A DNA stretch of 64,000 nucleotides from Neorhizobium galegae bv. orientalis str. HAMBI 540. Its GTDB lineage: Bacteria > Pseudomonadota > Alphaproteobacteria > Rhizobiales > Rhizobiaceae. The translations under genes were made by a program, and so were the position numbers. Every line of letters starts with the position of its first letter. Within the stretch, counting starts at the first letter, position 1. The stretch is from NCBI RefSeq assembly GCF_000731315.1, contig NZ_HG938353.1:2666001-2730000 (forward strand), given 5' to 3'. Under the pieces are notes generated by a model. That model was not told where the DNA came from. It saw only the letters and a program-made list of their open reading frames with translations, and made no database searches. Positions 16,579-26,231 of the stretch are shown here, piece after piece.

Positions 16579-18225
16579 TTACGATCTTATCCCGGTATGG
16601 GCCGTGACATACTGAGCGTCGAAACCCTCGCGCGCGGCGGCACCGCTTCTGCTCCGGTCGGAGACCGAGGCGAGGAAGGTCACGACGAAGGCCAGCGGCA
16701 CGGAGAAGAGAGCCGGATTGTCGTACGGAAAGATGGCCGCACCGAAGCCCAACGTTCCCGACCATACGGCAGGACTGAGCAAAACGAGAAAGAGCGCGCT
16801 CAGAAGCCCTGCAGCCGATCCCAGTACCGCGCCACGTGTGGTGAGGCCCCGCCAGGTCACAGAGAGGAAAATCACCGGGAAGTTCGCGCTTGCCGCGATC
16901 GCGAACACGAGCCCCACCATGAAGGCGATGTTCTGGTTCTCGAACAAGATCCCGAGGACGATCGCAAAGCCGCTGATGAGGACGGCCGACAGCTTCGACA
17001 TCCGGATTTCTTCGGCTTCCGTGGCACTGCCCTTCCGGAAGGCCCGCGCATATAGGTCATGTCCCGCTGCGGAAGCGCCTGCCATCGTCAACCCGGACAC
17101 GACGGCGAGGATCGTGGCGAAGGCCACCGCCGAGATGAAGCCCATCAGGACAGATCCTCCAAGCTTGTCGGCGAGGTGGATCGCAACCATGTTCGTCCCG
17201 CCGATGATCTTGCCTGCGGCATCCAGATAATTGCCATCGCCGGATACCAGCGCGATCGCACCGAAGCCGAGGACGAAGAGCAGCGAATAGAAGACCGTGA
17301 TGAAACACGTGGCGACGAGAACGGACACCCGAGCCTGCACCGCGTCCGACACGGTGAAGAACCGCATCAGGATGTGAGGCAGCCCGGCGGTCCCGAATAT
17401 CAGGGCTACGCCCAGTGACAGCGCGGAAATCGGATCCTTGACCAATCCGCCAGGAGCCATGATCGCTATTCCCTTGGGATGGATCGCCACGGCAGATGCG
17501 AAGAGGCCATTCAGGCTGAATCCGAAATGCGCGAGGATGAGCGTCGACATAAGAACCGTCCCGAAGAGCAGGAGCACGGCCTTCGTGATCTGCACCCACG
17601 TCGTCGCCAGCATTCCGCCGAACGTGACGTAGAGCATCATCAGCACACCGACGAGCACGACCGCAATCCAGTACGGCAGGCCGAACAGAAGCTCGATGAG
17701 CTTTCCCGCACCGACCATCTGGGCGATGAGGTAGAAGAGAACGATAACTAAGGTGTTCACACCCGCGACTGTCCTGATCGGCCGCTCGGACAAGCGATAG
17801 GCGGCGAGATCCGCAAAGGTGTATCGCCCAAGATTCCGAAGAGGCTCGGCGATCAGGAACAGGATCATTGGGAACCCGACAAGGAAGCCTATCGCGTAGA
17901 TCATCCCGTCATAGCCGGATCCGTAGACCAATGCGGTCACGCCGAGGAACGTCGCGGCCGATGTATAGTCCCCGGCTATCGCAAGACCGTTCTGCACGCC
18001 GGAAAGTCCGCCGCCGGCGGCATAGTAGTCGCTGGCGGTTCGGGTTCCGCGCCGTGCGGCCCAGACCGTCACGCCGAGGCTTGCAATGACGAACACCAGG
18101 AACATGGCGATCGCCAGCGGATTGAGTGCTTGTCGAGCCACCTCGCCCGTCAATGCATCCGCTCGTGCACCGGAAGCAAATATTGTGAGCGCGAGTCCAC
18201 TTGATACTGCTGTTTTCCGGTTCAT
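16579..18225 (-). CDS. Sodium:solute symporter, cation/acetate symporter ActP family
   Basis: 548 residues from the ATG at 18225, which overlaps the stop of the DUF485 gene (ATGA). A longer open frame upstream is only a shadow of that gene. It has a signal-like N-terminus then about 13 membrane segments, with SSS-family signatures ([21 protein letters not shown], then [28 protein letters not shown]). ActP-type symporters import acetate, glycolate or related short carboxylates with Na+. As the last gene of the long catabolic operon it may import the carboxylate substrate or recapture a short-chain product. Confidence 0.88.
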   Translation of the reverse strand: MNRKTAVSSGLALTIFASGARADALTGEVARQALNPLAIAMFLVFVIASLGVTVWAARRGTRTASDYYAAGGGLSGVQNGLAIAGDYTSAATFLGVTALVYGSGYDGMIYAIGFLVGFPMILFLIAEPLRNLGRYTFADLAAYRLSERPIRTVAGVNTLVIVLFYLIAQMVGAGKLIELLFGLPYWIAVVLVGVLMMLYVTFGGMLATTWVQITKAVLLLFGTVLMSTLILAHFGFSLNGLFASAVAIHPKGIAIMAPGGLVKDPISALSLGVALIFGTAGLPHILMRFFTVSDAVQARVSVLVATCFITVFYSLLFVLGFGAIALVSGDGNYLDAAGKIIGGTNMVAIHLADKLGGSVLMGFISAVAFATILAVVSGLTMAGASAAGHDLYARAFRKGSATEAEEIRMSKLSAVLISGFAIVLGILFENQNIAFMVGLVFAIAASANFPVIFLSVTWRGLTTRGAVLGSAAGLLSALFLVLLSPAVWSGTLGFGAAIFPYDNPALFSVPLAFVVTFLASVSDRSRSGAAAREGFDAQYVTAHTGIRS

Positions 18226-18542
18226 GGGATTTCCTTGCGCAGCGCAGACGCGAGCTTGTCGAGGCGCATGCTTGCGTAGAGAGCGTAGATTGCTGTCAGG
18301 ACAAGTCCGAAGACCATGAGGGAAACGCCAGCGACCACGCCAGTGCTTATGGAAGAGCCTGGAGATATGGGAGCGGCGAGGATCCCCGGGGAAAAGGCGA
18401 CGACACTGATGAAGGTGAAGTACAAGGCCGCCATCACTATCGCCAGTACCGCCCCGAGGCAGTTCCTTTCGAGGCTGATCCGAGAGAACAATGGCCGCTT
18501 TCGGATCTGCTCCAGATTCACCGGTTTGACTTGTGCATCCAT
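18222..18542 (-). CDS. DUF485 small membrane protein, partner of the ActP symporter
   Basis: 106 residues with two hydrophobic segments separated by a loop, the standard DUF485 (YjcH-like) form encoded next to actP. The start at 18542 is supported by GGAGGA eight bases upstream; an in-frame extension upstream has no ribosome site. Its role is not established in the family. Co-occurrence with ActP suggests a small accessory subunit of the symporter. Confidence 0.88.
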   Translation of the reverse strand: MDAQVKPVNLEQIRKRPLFSRISLERNCLGAVLAIVMAALYFTFISVVAFSPGILAAPISPGSSISTGVVAGVSLMVFGLVLTAIYALYASMRLDKLASALRKEIP

Positions 18543-18614
18543 GCTGCCTGTCCTCCAATCCAGGGTTGCCGGGATGGCCGTACGAACCGCGACCATCCCC
18601 GCATTCCGAGAACT

Positions 18615-19022
18615 TTAAATAACCAATGGCGCGTTCGCGCTGTCCTTAAATTCCACGGTAGTGAACGTCAGATCCGTGTCACCAATATTCTCGAGATCAT
18701 GCGTCATGAACTCTCCAAGTCCATAGTGATGATGCTGCGTGTCACCGGGCTTGTACGAGACTTCCGCGACGCGGCCGTCGCCGTAATTCGAACGTGCCCT
18801 TCCCCCGGTGACAGCGGTCCAGAAATAGTCGAGCACGTGGGTGTGAAAGCCGATGCGCTCCGATGGCTTCAAGGTCAGTGACCAGACGCGAACCCTGTCA
18901 GTCTCCGAGACGAGCGCACTCCCTACCCTGCCGTTCCCGGCGTTGCGGGCAAACTCCTCGGCCAGTTCCTCGCTCAATCCTTCCGGGGCCTTCGGCCAGG
19001 TGTCGATTACGTGGATTCCCAT
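18615..19022 (-). CDS. Cupin-domain protein
   Basis: 135 residues with a single cupin barrel. Motif 1 reads [20 protein letters not shown] (two His plus Asp), and motif 2 is [23 protein letters not shown] with His ligands. The pattern resembles small cupins such as BauB rather than the larger 3-hydroxyanthranilate dioxygenases. It lies between a monooxygenase and the DUF485/ActP pair in a catabolic operon. It may bind metal and act as an isomerase, dioxygenase or hydrolase accessory; the reaction is not assignable. Confidence 0.75.
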   Translation of the reverse strand: MGIHVIDTWPKAPEGLSEELAEEFARNAGNGRVGSALVSETDRVRVWSLTLKPSERIGFHTHVLDYFWTAVTGGRARSNYGDGRVAEVSYKPGDTQHHHYGLGEFMTHDLENIGDTDLTFTTVEFKDSANAPLVI

Positions 19023-19042
19023 GATTTCGTCCTTTCTCTTGT

Positions 19043-20269
19043 TCAGGCCGCGATGCCGGTCGACACGGCGGTCTCGCTCATGATCGCGTCGGGGTGGCGA
19101 TGTCGCTCCGCCATTGCCCGCTCTTCATCGGTCAGGATCTGTGCCTGCATGTATGCTCCGAGGTGCCGCGCCCTGCGGATGACCGCCTGTCCGTAGGCCA
19201 GGCGCTGGCGCTCGAATTCCCCAAGTGCCGATGCGACGTCGGGCTGGGCCTCGACCGCCTCGGCAAGCGCGAACGCGTCCGCAGCCGCCTTCGTGACGCC
19301 CATCCCGACATGTGGCCTCGCGACGAAGGCGGCATCCCCGAGCAGGGCGATCCGCCCGCCGATTGACATTCGTGGCGTCTCGAGATCCTGGATTGCCTGG
19401 ATGAACGGCTGTGCGGTCTTCGCGACGACCTCCGCGAACTGGGGCGACAGGAGGTCCTGGGCGGCACTGCGCATGTCGTCGATCACGGCCGGTCGGATCC
19501 TGTTCGGGGGGATGGACAGCGCATGGGTCACGCCGTCGACGTCGGTGAGCAGCTCCTTCAGCCCGCCCTCCTGAGCCGCAGGGCGGTACCAGACGAAATT
19601 GAAACGGCGGTGGCCGGGTTCGATGGACTCGTCGGCGCCGGCTACTGGGTATCCGAGCATCTGTTCTCCCGTCGGGAGCGAGAACGCAAAATGGTCGCAC
19701 AGCGCGCTCCTGGTGTCGGCCGACAGATCGGCCTCATCGACCAGACCGCGCCAGGCTACATAGCCGACATAGTTTGGCATCACGTCCGGCATGTACTGTG
19801 CACGCACAGCGGAGAAGATGCCGTCCGCCGCCACCAGGAGATCACCCCTAGCCTCGCTGCCATTGTCGAAACGAGCCACGACGCCGTCGGCTTCGACCTC
19901 GACGCTTTGCAGGTTGTAGCCGTGATGATAACAGCCCTCGGGCAGGCCTTCTTTCAGGATGGCATAGAGCCGTCCCCAGGAGGTCAGGATCTGCGGATGC
20001 GACTTCTCGCCAATGATTTCGCCGTTGCGGTCGAAGACACGACGGCCCTCGACGCTCACTCCGACCTTGGCGTTCTCGCTGTCGATGCCGCATGCGTCGA
20101 GGATGTCGAACAGCTCGGGATGAGTGACGATGCCTGCGCCACGGCCAGCCAGTTCTGAGGATATCCTCTCGTAAACGTCCACCGTCCATCCCTTGCTAAG
20201 CAGCAGGCGGGCGGCGAAGAGTCCGCCCATCGAACCGCCGATGATCAATGCGTGGCCAGTCTCTTTCAT
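19043..20269 (-). CDS. FAD-dependent monooxygenase, second 2,6-dihydroxypyridine-hydroxylase-like enzyme
   Basis: 408 residues. The FAD motif is IIGGSMGGLFAARLLL, then GRGAGIVTHPELF, the DG motif VAADGIFSAVRAQYMPD, YVGYVAWRGLVDEADL, and IALLGDAAFVARPHVGMGVT. It clearly shares family and layout with the enzyme at 10550-11665 but is longer and divergent in sequence, so the two probably act on successive or alternative hydroxylated substrates. It is encoded within the Liv operon, 70 bp after livF. NADH and O2 dependence is expected from the family. Confidence 0.88.
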   Translation of the reverse strand: MKETGHALIIGGSMGGLFAARLLLSKGWTVDVYERISSELAGRGAGIVTHPELFDILDACGIDSENAKVGVSVEGRRVFDRNGEIIGEKSHPQILTSWGRLYAILKEGLPEGCYHHGYNLQSVEVEADGVVARFDNGSEARGDLLVAADGIFSAVRAQYMPDVMPNYVGYVAWRGLVDEADLSADTRSALCDHFAFSLPTGEQMLGYPVAGADESIEPGHRRFNFVWYRPAAQEGGLKELLTDVDGVTHALSIPPNRIRPAVIDDMRSAAQDLLSPQFAEVVAKTAQPFIQAIQDLETPRMSIGGRIALLGDAAFVARPHVGMGVTKAAADAFALAEAVEAQPDVASALGEFERQRLAYGQAVIRRARHLGAYMQAQILTDEERAMAERHRHPDAIMSETAVSTGIAA

Positions 20270-20339
20270 TTCAGGTCCTCCATTCAGGATGAGGTCGGTG
20301 GCCGACGTGTCTCTGTGGCGGCCACGTTCGGTCGGCGAG

Positions 20340-21062
20340 TCAATGAACGCCGAGATGATTGTTCAGAAGCGAGCTGTCCTGGATGAGGTCCGCCGCCGTG
20401 CCGCGGGCGACGATCTCGCCCGTGCTGATGATGACCACGTCGTCGGCAAGCCGGAGGGCGAAATTGGTATGCTGCTCCACGAGTACGATCGACAGACCAA
20501 GCTCCCTGAGCTGACCGATGATACGCCCGACCTCGGCGACGATCTGAGGGGCAAGACCTTCGGTCGGTTCGTCCATCAGGAGGATCAGCGGATTGGTCAT
20601 CAGCGCCCGCCCGATCGCAAGCATCTGCTGCTCGCCTCCGGACAGGCGTCCGGCGGGATGAGATCGGCGCTCCTCCAGCCTTGGAAAGACCTTGAAGATG
20701 TCCTCAACGTCCCACACCACGCGCCCGGACGGTGCCGGCCGCCTTTTCGCGACAACCAAGTTCTCCGTCACGCTCAGGCTTTTGAAGACGCGGCGACCCT
20801 GGGGCACCAATGCGATGCCCGAGTGGCAGATCGCTTCTGGAGTGGCGCCCTCGATGCTGCGGCCGAATACAGACACGTGGCCGCTGCGAGGCTTCATCAG
20901 TCCCGCGATCGTGTTCATGCAGGTCGTCTTCCCCGCCCCGTTCCGGCCAAGCAGAGCAAGGACTCGTCCTTCCGTAACATTGAAGGAAACGTCCTGCAGG
21001 ATGTGGCTGTCGCCGTAGAAGCTGTTGACGGCATTGAGGGTCAGCGCGTTGTTATTCGGCAA
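20340..21062 (-). CDS. livF: Branched-chain-amino-acid-type ABC transporter ATP-binding protein LivF
   Basis: 240 residues. Walker A is GRNGAGKTT, signature LSGGEQQMLAIGRAL, Walker B LLLMDEPTEGLAP, and the H loop is VEQHTNFALRLADD. I use a TTG start at 21062 because AAGGAGG lies six bases upstream, and because it overlaps the livG stop by 11 bp. It pairs with LivG to drive the HAAT-type importer. In this setting the cargo is probably a catabolic substrate (aromatic or heterocyclic acid) rather than an amino acid. Confidence 0.9.
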   Translation of the reverse strand: MPNNNALTLNAVNSFYGDSHILQDVSFNVTEGRVLALLGRNGAGKTTCMNTIAGLMKPRSGHVSVFGRSIEGATPEAICHSGIALVPQGRRVFKSLSVTENLVVAKRRPAPSGRVVWDVEDIFKVFPRLEERRSHPAGRLSGGEQQMLAIGRALMTNPLILLMDEPTEGLAPQIVAEVGRIIGQLRELGLSIVLVEQHTNFALRLADDVVIISTGEIVARGTAADLIQDSSLLNNHLGVH

Positions 21063-21789
21063 GATAGGCCTCCTTTGTCCGCGGGTCGGCGATCACCTCG
21101 TCCCGACTTCCGTCAACGAGGAGTTTGCCGTTCTGGAGAAGGGCGATGCGGTCGGCAAAGCCGAGCGCGACGTCCATGTCATGTTCGATCATGATGACGG
21201 TCAGCGATCGAGGGAGCGCGTTGAGCAGACCTTCGACGCCCTTTCGCTCCTCCTTGGAAAGACCTGCAAGCGGTTCGTCGAGCAGCAGCAGCCGTGGCTG
21301 CTGGGCCAGCGCCATCGCGATCTCGAGCCGCCGTCTTTCGCCATAGGAAGTCTCGCTGACGCACTTATCGGCGATATGGTCGAGCATGACCGTCCGCAGG
21401 ATCTCCATCGCCGAAGCGCGGAACTCCTCATCTGCATCGAGCGAACCGAAAGGCTTCCAGCGGCGGGAAGTGCGCCCAAGACTGGCAAGCACGACGTTGC
21501 GGATGACCGTCTCGCCCGAAAAGAGCGTCAGGATCTGGAAGGTCCTGCCGATCCCGCGCGCCGCGCGCCTGTTGGTCGGCAGGGCCGAAACATCCTCCCC
21601 TGCCAGCGATATTGTTCCGAAACTCGGAGCCAGATCCCCCGCAATCAGGTTGAACAGCGTCGTCTTTCCTGCGCCGTTCGGCCCGAGGATGAGGCGCCTC
21701 TCGCCTTCCATGACCTTGAAGGAGACGTCGTTGATGACATGCAGGCCGCCGAAGCTCTTGCTGAGGTTGTTGAGTTCCAATGCCGACAT
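21052..21789 (-). CDS. livG: Branched-chain-amino-acid-type ABC transporter ATP-binding protein LivG
   Basis: 245 residues from the ATG at 21789, which shares one base with the livM stop (TGATG). Walker A is GPNGAGKTT, the signature is SYGERRRLEIAMAL, Walker B is LLLLDEPLAGLS, and the H loop is IEHDMDVALGFADR. The signature begins SYGE rather than LSGG, as is usual for LivG. An upstream in-frame extension overlaps livM and is not real. Confidence 0.9.
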   Translation of the reverse strand: MSALELNNLSKSFGGLHVINDVSFKVMEGERRLILGPNGAGKTTLFNLIAGDLAPSFGTISLAGEDVSALPTNRRAARGIGRTFQILTLFSGETVIRNVVLASLGRTSRRWKPFGSLDADEEFRASAMEILRTVMLDHIADKCVSETSYGERRRLEIAMALAQQPRLLLLDEPLAGLSKEERKGVEGLLNALPRSLTVIMIEHDMDVALGFADRIALLQNGKLLVDGSRDEVIADPRTKEAYLAE

Positions 21790-22763
21790 CAGCGTGCCCT
21801 CGAAGTTGGCTGCAGGGAGGCGCTGGGCGCGGCCCCCTTTCGGAAGCTGCCGATCATCCCGGCCAGGATCCGTTTGCTTCCCGGAAGAAGCCCTTCGGGC
21901 ATGGCGATGATGATGAAGAGGAATATGCATCCGAGCAGGGTCGGCCAGCGGTCAGTGTAGGCACTGGCGACGTTCTTCAGCAGGACGACGACGCCGGCTC
22001 CGAGCAGCGGTCCGAACAAGGTACCTATGCCTCCGGCGATGACCATGAGAACCGCTTCCGAGGACACGGTCAGTGACAGCGCGTGCGGGCTTATGTACTG
22101 GAAGATCTGGACGTAGAGAATGCCGGAGACCGTCGCCACGAAGCCGGAAACGAGGTACGCCACGTAACGAATGGCCCAGGTGTTGTAGCCGAGCGTGCTC
22201 ATCCGCCGCGGCTGGTCGCGCACGCCCTTAATCGCAGCGCCGAGCGGTGAGCGGATGAACGCTGCGAGGAGAACCATGACGAGGGCCAGCACCGCCAGAC
22301 AAACGTAGTACAGTGTGAGAGGATCGGCTGAGATCACGCTGGCGCGTCCCAGGCTGATGCCGTTGTCGCCGTTCGTGAGGTCGGTGTAGCGAAAAGCCAC
22401 GCCCCAAACGATCTGCCCGAGTGCCAGCGTGATCATCAGGAAGCTGAGGCCACTGGTTCTGAGCGCGATCAGACCGAACACGGCGGCAGCCGCCGTGCCA
22501 ATCAGAAGGGCCGCGCCAACCGCGATCCATGGCGAGAAGCCGTAGGTGCCGGATGTCACCGCATAGGCGTAGGCGGCGATGCCGAGGAACCCGGCATGGC
22601 CGAGAGACACCATGCCGCCGTACCCGGCGAGAGTGTTCACGCTCACGGCGAACAGGCCGTAGACCAGGATCTGGGTCGCGATTCCGAGGTAGAAGTTTCC
22701 CGGAAGAAGGAACGGCAGAATGCAGGCGATTGCCGTGACGAGGATGATTCCGACGGTCTTCAT
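21789..22763 (-). CDS. livM: Branched-chain-amino-acid-type ABC transporter permease LivM
   Basis: 324 residues, about ten membrane segments, with the LivM motif YGGMVSLGHAGFLGIAAYAY near residue 50 and GGIGTLFGPLLGAGVV near the end. It overlaps livH by 4 bp upstream and livG by 1 bp downstream, so subunit synthesis is coupled. It pairs with LivH to form the membrane channel. Confidence 0.9.
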   Translation of the reverse strand: MKTVGIILVTAIACILPFLLPGNFYLGIATQILVYGLFAVSVNTLAGYGGMVSLGHAGFLGIAAYAYAVTSGTYGFSPWIAVGAALLIGTAAAAVFGLIALRTSGLSFLMITLALGQIVWGVAFRYTDLTNGDNGISLGRASVISADPLTLYYVCLAVLALVMVLLAAFIRSPLGAAIKGVRDQPRRMSTLGYNTWAIRYVAYLVSGFVATVSGILYVQIFQYISPHALSLTVSSEAVLMVIAGGIGTLFGPLLGAGVVVLLKNVASAYTDRWPTLLGCIFLFIIIAMPEGLLPGSKRILAGMIGSFRKGAAPSASLQPTSRAR

Positions 22764-23611
22764 GCTGCTTGCCTCCCGAGCAGGCCTTCAGGACGGACCG
22801 CAAGCACGATGACCATCGGAAGGAAGAGGATGACGTAGGAGAGATCGGGCAGCAGAATTTGTCCGAACGTGTATATGATGCCGATCAGGACGCTGCCGAT
22901 CAGGGCGCCCGCAAGGCTGCCGATCCCCCCGAGGATGACGACGAGAAGCGCCAGCGGCAGCATTTCCGTATCGAGGCCGGGGTATACCGACAGGACCGGA
23001 GCCGCGAGCGCTCCTCCGATGCCTGCAAGAGCCGAACCGAGGCAGAAAACGACCGTGAACAGGCGCGACACGGGGATGCCCGTCGCCCGGGCCATCTCCC
23101 TGTCGTCGACTGCAGCGCGGATCTTGGCCCCGAGGGTCGTGCGCTCGACGACGAGCCATAGAGCAATGGCGACGAGAGCTGCTACCACGATCAGGAAGAG
23201 GCGGTAGAGCGGAAAGGCGAACATCCCCAGTCGTGCCGCTCCCTGCAGGAATGCCGGGGCCGCCAGCGGTATAGGATCTCCCGACCAGATCAGAAGGCAT
23301 TGATCGGCGACGATGAACGAGAGGCCAAGAGTTCCGAGAACCTGCGCCAGCTCGCGGCCGGCAAGCCTCTGCACCAGAAGGTGCTGGACGAGCCCACCGA
23401 GGAGCGCGCAACCTGCTCCTGCGGCTACGATGGCGATCCAGAAGCCGGCGCCGATCGCGGAGGTGGCGAGATAGCCGCCCAGCATGAAGAACGCGCCATG
23501 CGTCAGGTTGGCGACCCTCATCAGGCCGAATATCAGCGAAAAGCCCGCCGCCAGCAGGAACAGCACCGCGGCGAAGGCGAGGCTGTTGAAAAGCCCGGTG
23601 ATCCAAAACAT
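22760..23611 (-). CDS. livH: Branched-chain-amino-acid-type ABC transporter permease LivH
   Basis: 283 residues with about eight membrane segments. The LivH-type motif near residue 35 reads VANLTHGAFFMLGGYLA, and GGIGSLAGALIGSVLIG lies near the C-terminus. It heads the transporter block of the operon, 46 bp downstream of the aldehyde dehydrogenase gene. Confidence 0.9.
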   Translation of the reverse strand: MFWITGLFNSLAFAAVLFLLAAGFSLIFGLMRVANLTHGAFFMLGGYLATSAIGAGFWIAIVAAGAGCALLGGLVQHLLVQRLAGRELAQVLGTLGLSFIVADQCLLIWSGDPIPLAAPAFLQGAARLGMFAFPLYRLFLIVVAALVAIALWLVVERTTLGAKIRAAVDDREMARATGIPVSRLFTVVFCLGSALAGIGGALAAPVLSVYPGLDTEMLPLALLVVILGGIGSLAGALIGSVLIGIIYTFGQILLPDLSYVILFLPMVIVLAVRPEGLLGRQAA

Positions 23612-23657
23612 TGAAATGCCTCCTCCATCTCGAATGAGTTCGTGGGGGTGGTCCGGC

Positions 23658-25196
23658 TCAGTTGAGCCGGACGTCTGCGGCGCCCATGTCGTACCAGTCG
23701 AACGGACGGTCGCCGACGTTGAGCATGACGGCCTTCACATCGAAATACGCTTCGAAAGCCTCTTTGCCGAACTCGCGTCCGATCCCGGAAAGCTTGAACC
23801 CACCCCACGGCGAGGCGGCGTCGACGCGGTGGTGATCGTTGATCCAGATGATGCCCGCCTCGATGCTGTCAGCGACGCGATGGGCACGGGCTACGTCACG
23901 CGTGCGCACCGCCGCAGCCAAGCCATATGGGCTGTCGTTCGCGATCCTGACCGCGTCCTCTTCGGCGTCGAAAGGAATGACGACCGTGAAGGGACCGAAT
24001 ACCTCCTCCTGGGCGATCCGCATGCCCGCATCGACGTCAGCAAAGACGGTCGGCTCGACGAAGTACCCGCCGTTCGAGAGCTTCTCCGGGATGCGTCCGC
24101 CTGCGACCAGTCGTGCGCCTTCGCTCTTGCCGATCGCTACGTAGTCGAGCACGCGCTGGCGCTGCCGCTCGGAAATGACCGGCCCCATCTGGGTCTCGAC
24201 GTCGAACGGGTCGCCGATCCGGATGGCGGCTGTCTTCTTCGCCAGCTTCTCGACGAATTCGTCGTAGACCGTACGCTGGACGATGTGACGCGCGGCGCAG
24301 ACGCAGGTCTGCCCGGCACCGACGAAGGCACCGAAGGCAGCATAATTGACCGCCTGATCCACGTCGAAGTCGTCGAAGACAACGACCGGGGTCTTGCCCC
24401 CGAGTTCGAGCGTCTGACGAGCGAAGTTGGAGGCTGCGGCCGCGCCTGCCAGCCGTCCTGCTTCGGTGCCACCTGTCAGAACCAGTTTGCGGATGCCCGG
24501 ATGACTTGAAAGCGCCCTCCCTGTAACGGCGCCGTTTCCGGTCACCACGTTGAAGACTCCGGGTGGCAGTCCAGCTTCGGAGAAGAGCTCCGCCAGCCGC
24601 AGTGTCGTCAAGGGCGTGTATTCCGACGGCTTGACCACGGTCGTGCAACCCGAGGCGAACGTCGGTGCGAGATTACGGCAGGCAATAAGAAGAGGGTGAT
24701 TGAAAGGAGTCACGTTGGCGACGACGCCGACGGGCAGCCGCTTCGTGTAGGTGAGATACTCACCCTCCACCGGAATGACATCGTCACGCTTGGCGAGCGC
24801 GAGACCAGCATTGTAGCGGAAGAGGTCGGGAACGCGTGCAAGCTGGGCTCGGGTCTCGCGGATCGGCCGCCCGTTGTTCAAGGTCTCGAGTTCATACAGT
24901 TCCTCGAGATGGGCCTCCATAACATCCGCCAGCTTGTTCACAAACCGAGCGCGGGTCCGCACGGAAAGCCCGGCCCAGTCCGGAGAGCGGAAAGCCTGTG
25001 CCGCGCTCTGCACGGCAGCGTCCACATCCTCTGCCGAGCAGAGCAGGACAGATTCGACGACATCGCCCGTGCCCGGAGAGCGGATCTCCATGAGGTCACG
25101 AGGACCGGCGGCAACGGTTTTGCCGTCGATGAAGAGGCCACGAGGCGTAGCGGAGACGGTCCGACTGCTTGTGGTACGGATGGTGTTGTCAGACAT
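23658..25196 (-). CDS. Aldehyde dehydrogenase (NAD(P)+-dependent, ALDH superfamily)
   Basis: 512 residues, the usual ALDH length. Key features are VTPFNHPLLIACRNLAPTFA, the cofactor motif VVTGNGAVTG, catalytic Glu in LELGGKTPVVV, catalytic Cys in GQTCVCAARH, and the C-terminal PWGGFKLSGIGREFG. It overlaps the amidohydrolase gene by 8 bp. Aldehyde dehydrogenase beside an ACMSD-type amidohydrolase is the pattern of semialdehyde-decarboxylation/oxidation steps (for example 2-aminomuconate semialdehyde), but the true substrate here is unknown. Confidence 0.9.
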   Translation of the reverse strand: MSDNTIRTTSSRTVSATPRGLFIDGKTVAAGPRDLMEIRSPGTGDVVESVLLCSAEDVDAAVQSAAQAFRSPDWAGLSVRTRARFVNKLADVMEAHLEELYELETLNNGRPIRETRAQLARVPDLFRYNAGLALAKRDDVIPVEGEYLTYTKRLPVGVVANVTPFNHPLLIACRNLAPTFASGCTTVVKPSEYTPLTTLRLAELFSEAGLPPGVFNVVTGNGAVTGRALSSHPGIRKLVLTGGTEAGRLAGAAAASNFARQTLELGGKTPVVVFDDFDVDQAVNYAAFGAFVGAGQTCVCAARHIVQRTVYDEFVEKLAKKTAAIRIGDPFDVETQMGPVISERQRQRVLDYVAIGKSEGARLVAGGRIPEKLSNGGYFVEPTVFADVDAGMRIAQEEVFGPFTVVIPFDAEEDAVRIANDSPYGLAAAVRTRDVARAHRVADSIEAGIIWINDHHRVDAASPWGGFKLSGIGREFGKEAFEAYFDVKAVMLNVGDRPFDWYDMGAADVRLN

Positions 25197-26196
25197 TGAG
25201 AAGTCCTTTCACTGCGGCGGTGCCGACCAGGTCGATCACGTTCCTGCCCGATATGAGTTCGAACTCTGCGGCCCCGATCCCGGCGGCCCTGAGGGTCTCG
25301 ACGGGAGAGAGGTCTGCCATGTCGAAGGGGATGTCTGTTCCCAAAAGCACGTGATCGGCACCGACGAGCGATATGAGGAAGCGTAGCGCTTCAGGGTCGT
25401 GCGTGATGGTGTCGAAGTAGAAGCGCTTGAGGAGATCCTTCGGCGAGATCTTCGTGGTCTGCGCCTCTTTCCGGACATTCTGGCCATGGACCAGCCGACC
25501 GATCTGATAGGGGGCGAATCCGCCACCATGGGACAGGCAGATCCTGAGGTGCGGGATCTCCTCCATCACGCCCCCGAAGATGAGATGCGCGGCCATGACG
25601 GTCGTATCGAGCGGATTGCCGATTAGGTTCGTGAGGTAGTAGGGCTCAAGCCCTGGCTTCGCCCCGAAATAATAGGGATGCGTCAAGATGAACACGCCGA
25701 GATCGGCGGCCTTCTGCAGAACCGGGCGATATTCCGGAGCTGCGAGCTGGACCCCGTCGATGTGCGTCCCGATCATCACCGCCCGGATTCCGAGCTTGGA
25801 CACGAGATATTCCAGCTCGGCGATCGACGCCTCGGGCGACTGCATCGGCAGCGTGCCCATTCCGATCAGACGGCTTGGGGCAGTGGCGACGAACGCCGCC
25901 ACTTCGTTGTTCAAGTAGCGGACGAACTCGGCGTTCTTCTCGCCCGGCTCGCGATAGAAGAAGAGGGTCGGCGATGGCGAAATGATCGCTGCATCGAATC
26001 CTCGTTCGTCGAGCTTGCTGACCTTGATCTGAGGATCGGCGAATTCCGGAAACAGCGGATAGGCAAATCCCTCCCGGTGGACAAGGCGCGTGATGCCGTC
26101 GAATCTTTCTACGCGAACTCCGAATGCCTCGGGATCTGCTTCGAAGATGGACACGATGCCTTCCGGAATGATGTGATTATGCGCGTCGACAATCAT
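25189..26196 (-). CDS. Amidohydrolase-2 family protein (ACMSD/resorcylate-decarboxylase-like)
   Basis: 335 residues. Metal ligands are visible: DAHNHI at the N-terminus (HxH), a His in ILTHPYYFGA, a His in CLSHGGGFAPYQIGR, and the catalytic Asp in LLGTDIPFDM. The HGGGF motif and overall length are those of the ACMSD/gamma-resorcylate decarboxylase group, which mostly perform non-oxidative decarboxylations but include hydrolases. It is the second gene of the operon, after the binding protein, and overlaps the aldehyde dehydrogenase gene. It probably removes CO2 from, or hydrolyses, a ring-derived acid. Confidence 0.85.
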   Translation of the reverse strand: MIVDAHNHIIPEGIVSIFEADPEAFGVRVERFDGITRLVHREGFAYPLFPEFADPQIKVSKLDERGFDAAIISPSPTLFFYREPGEKNAEFVRYLNNEVAAFVATAPSRLIGMGTLPMQSPEASIAELEYLVSKLGIRAVMIGTHIDGVQLAAPEYRPVLQKAADLGVFILTHPYYFGAKPGLEPYYLTNLIGNPLDTTVMAAHLIFGGVMEEIPHLRICLSHGGGFAPYQIGRLVHGQNVRKEAQTTKISPKDLLKRFYFDTITHDPEALRFLISLVGADHVLLGTDIPFDMADLSPVETLRAAGIGAAEFELISGRNVIDLVGTAAVKGLLNV

Positions 26197-26231
26197 GCGA
26201 CGTTGTTCCTTCTCGATGATGTGGTCGGTAG

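Noticed and set aside
18226..18558. N-terminal extension of the ActP symporter frame
   Set aside because: It overlaps the DUF485 gene in another frame; the ATG at 18225 has the ActP N-terminus and the usual 4-bp overlap.
19043..20269. Idea that the cupin next door is a 3-hydroxyanthranilate dioxygenase, giving a kynurenine-type pathway with ACMSD and aldehyde dehydrogenase
   Set aside because: The cupin is too short and its motif (HTHVLDY) has Asp where the dioxygenases use Glu; the monooxygenase is closer to dihydroxypyridine hydroxylase than to kynurenine monooxygenase.
21790..21930. N-terminal extension of livG
   Set aside because: It lies inside livM and reads as a His/Arg-rich shadow; the ATG at 21789 matches the LivG start.
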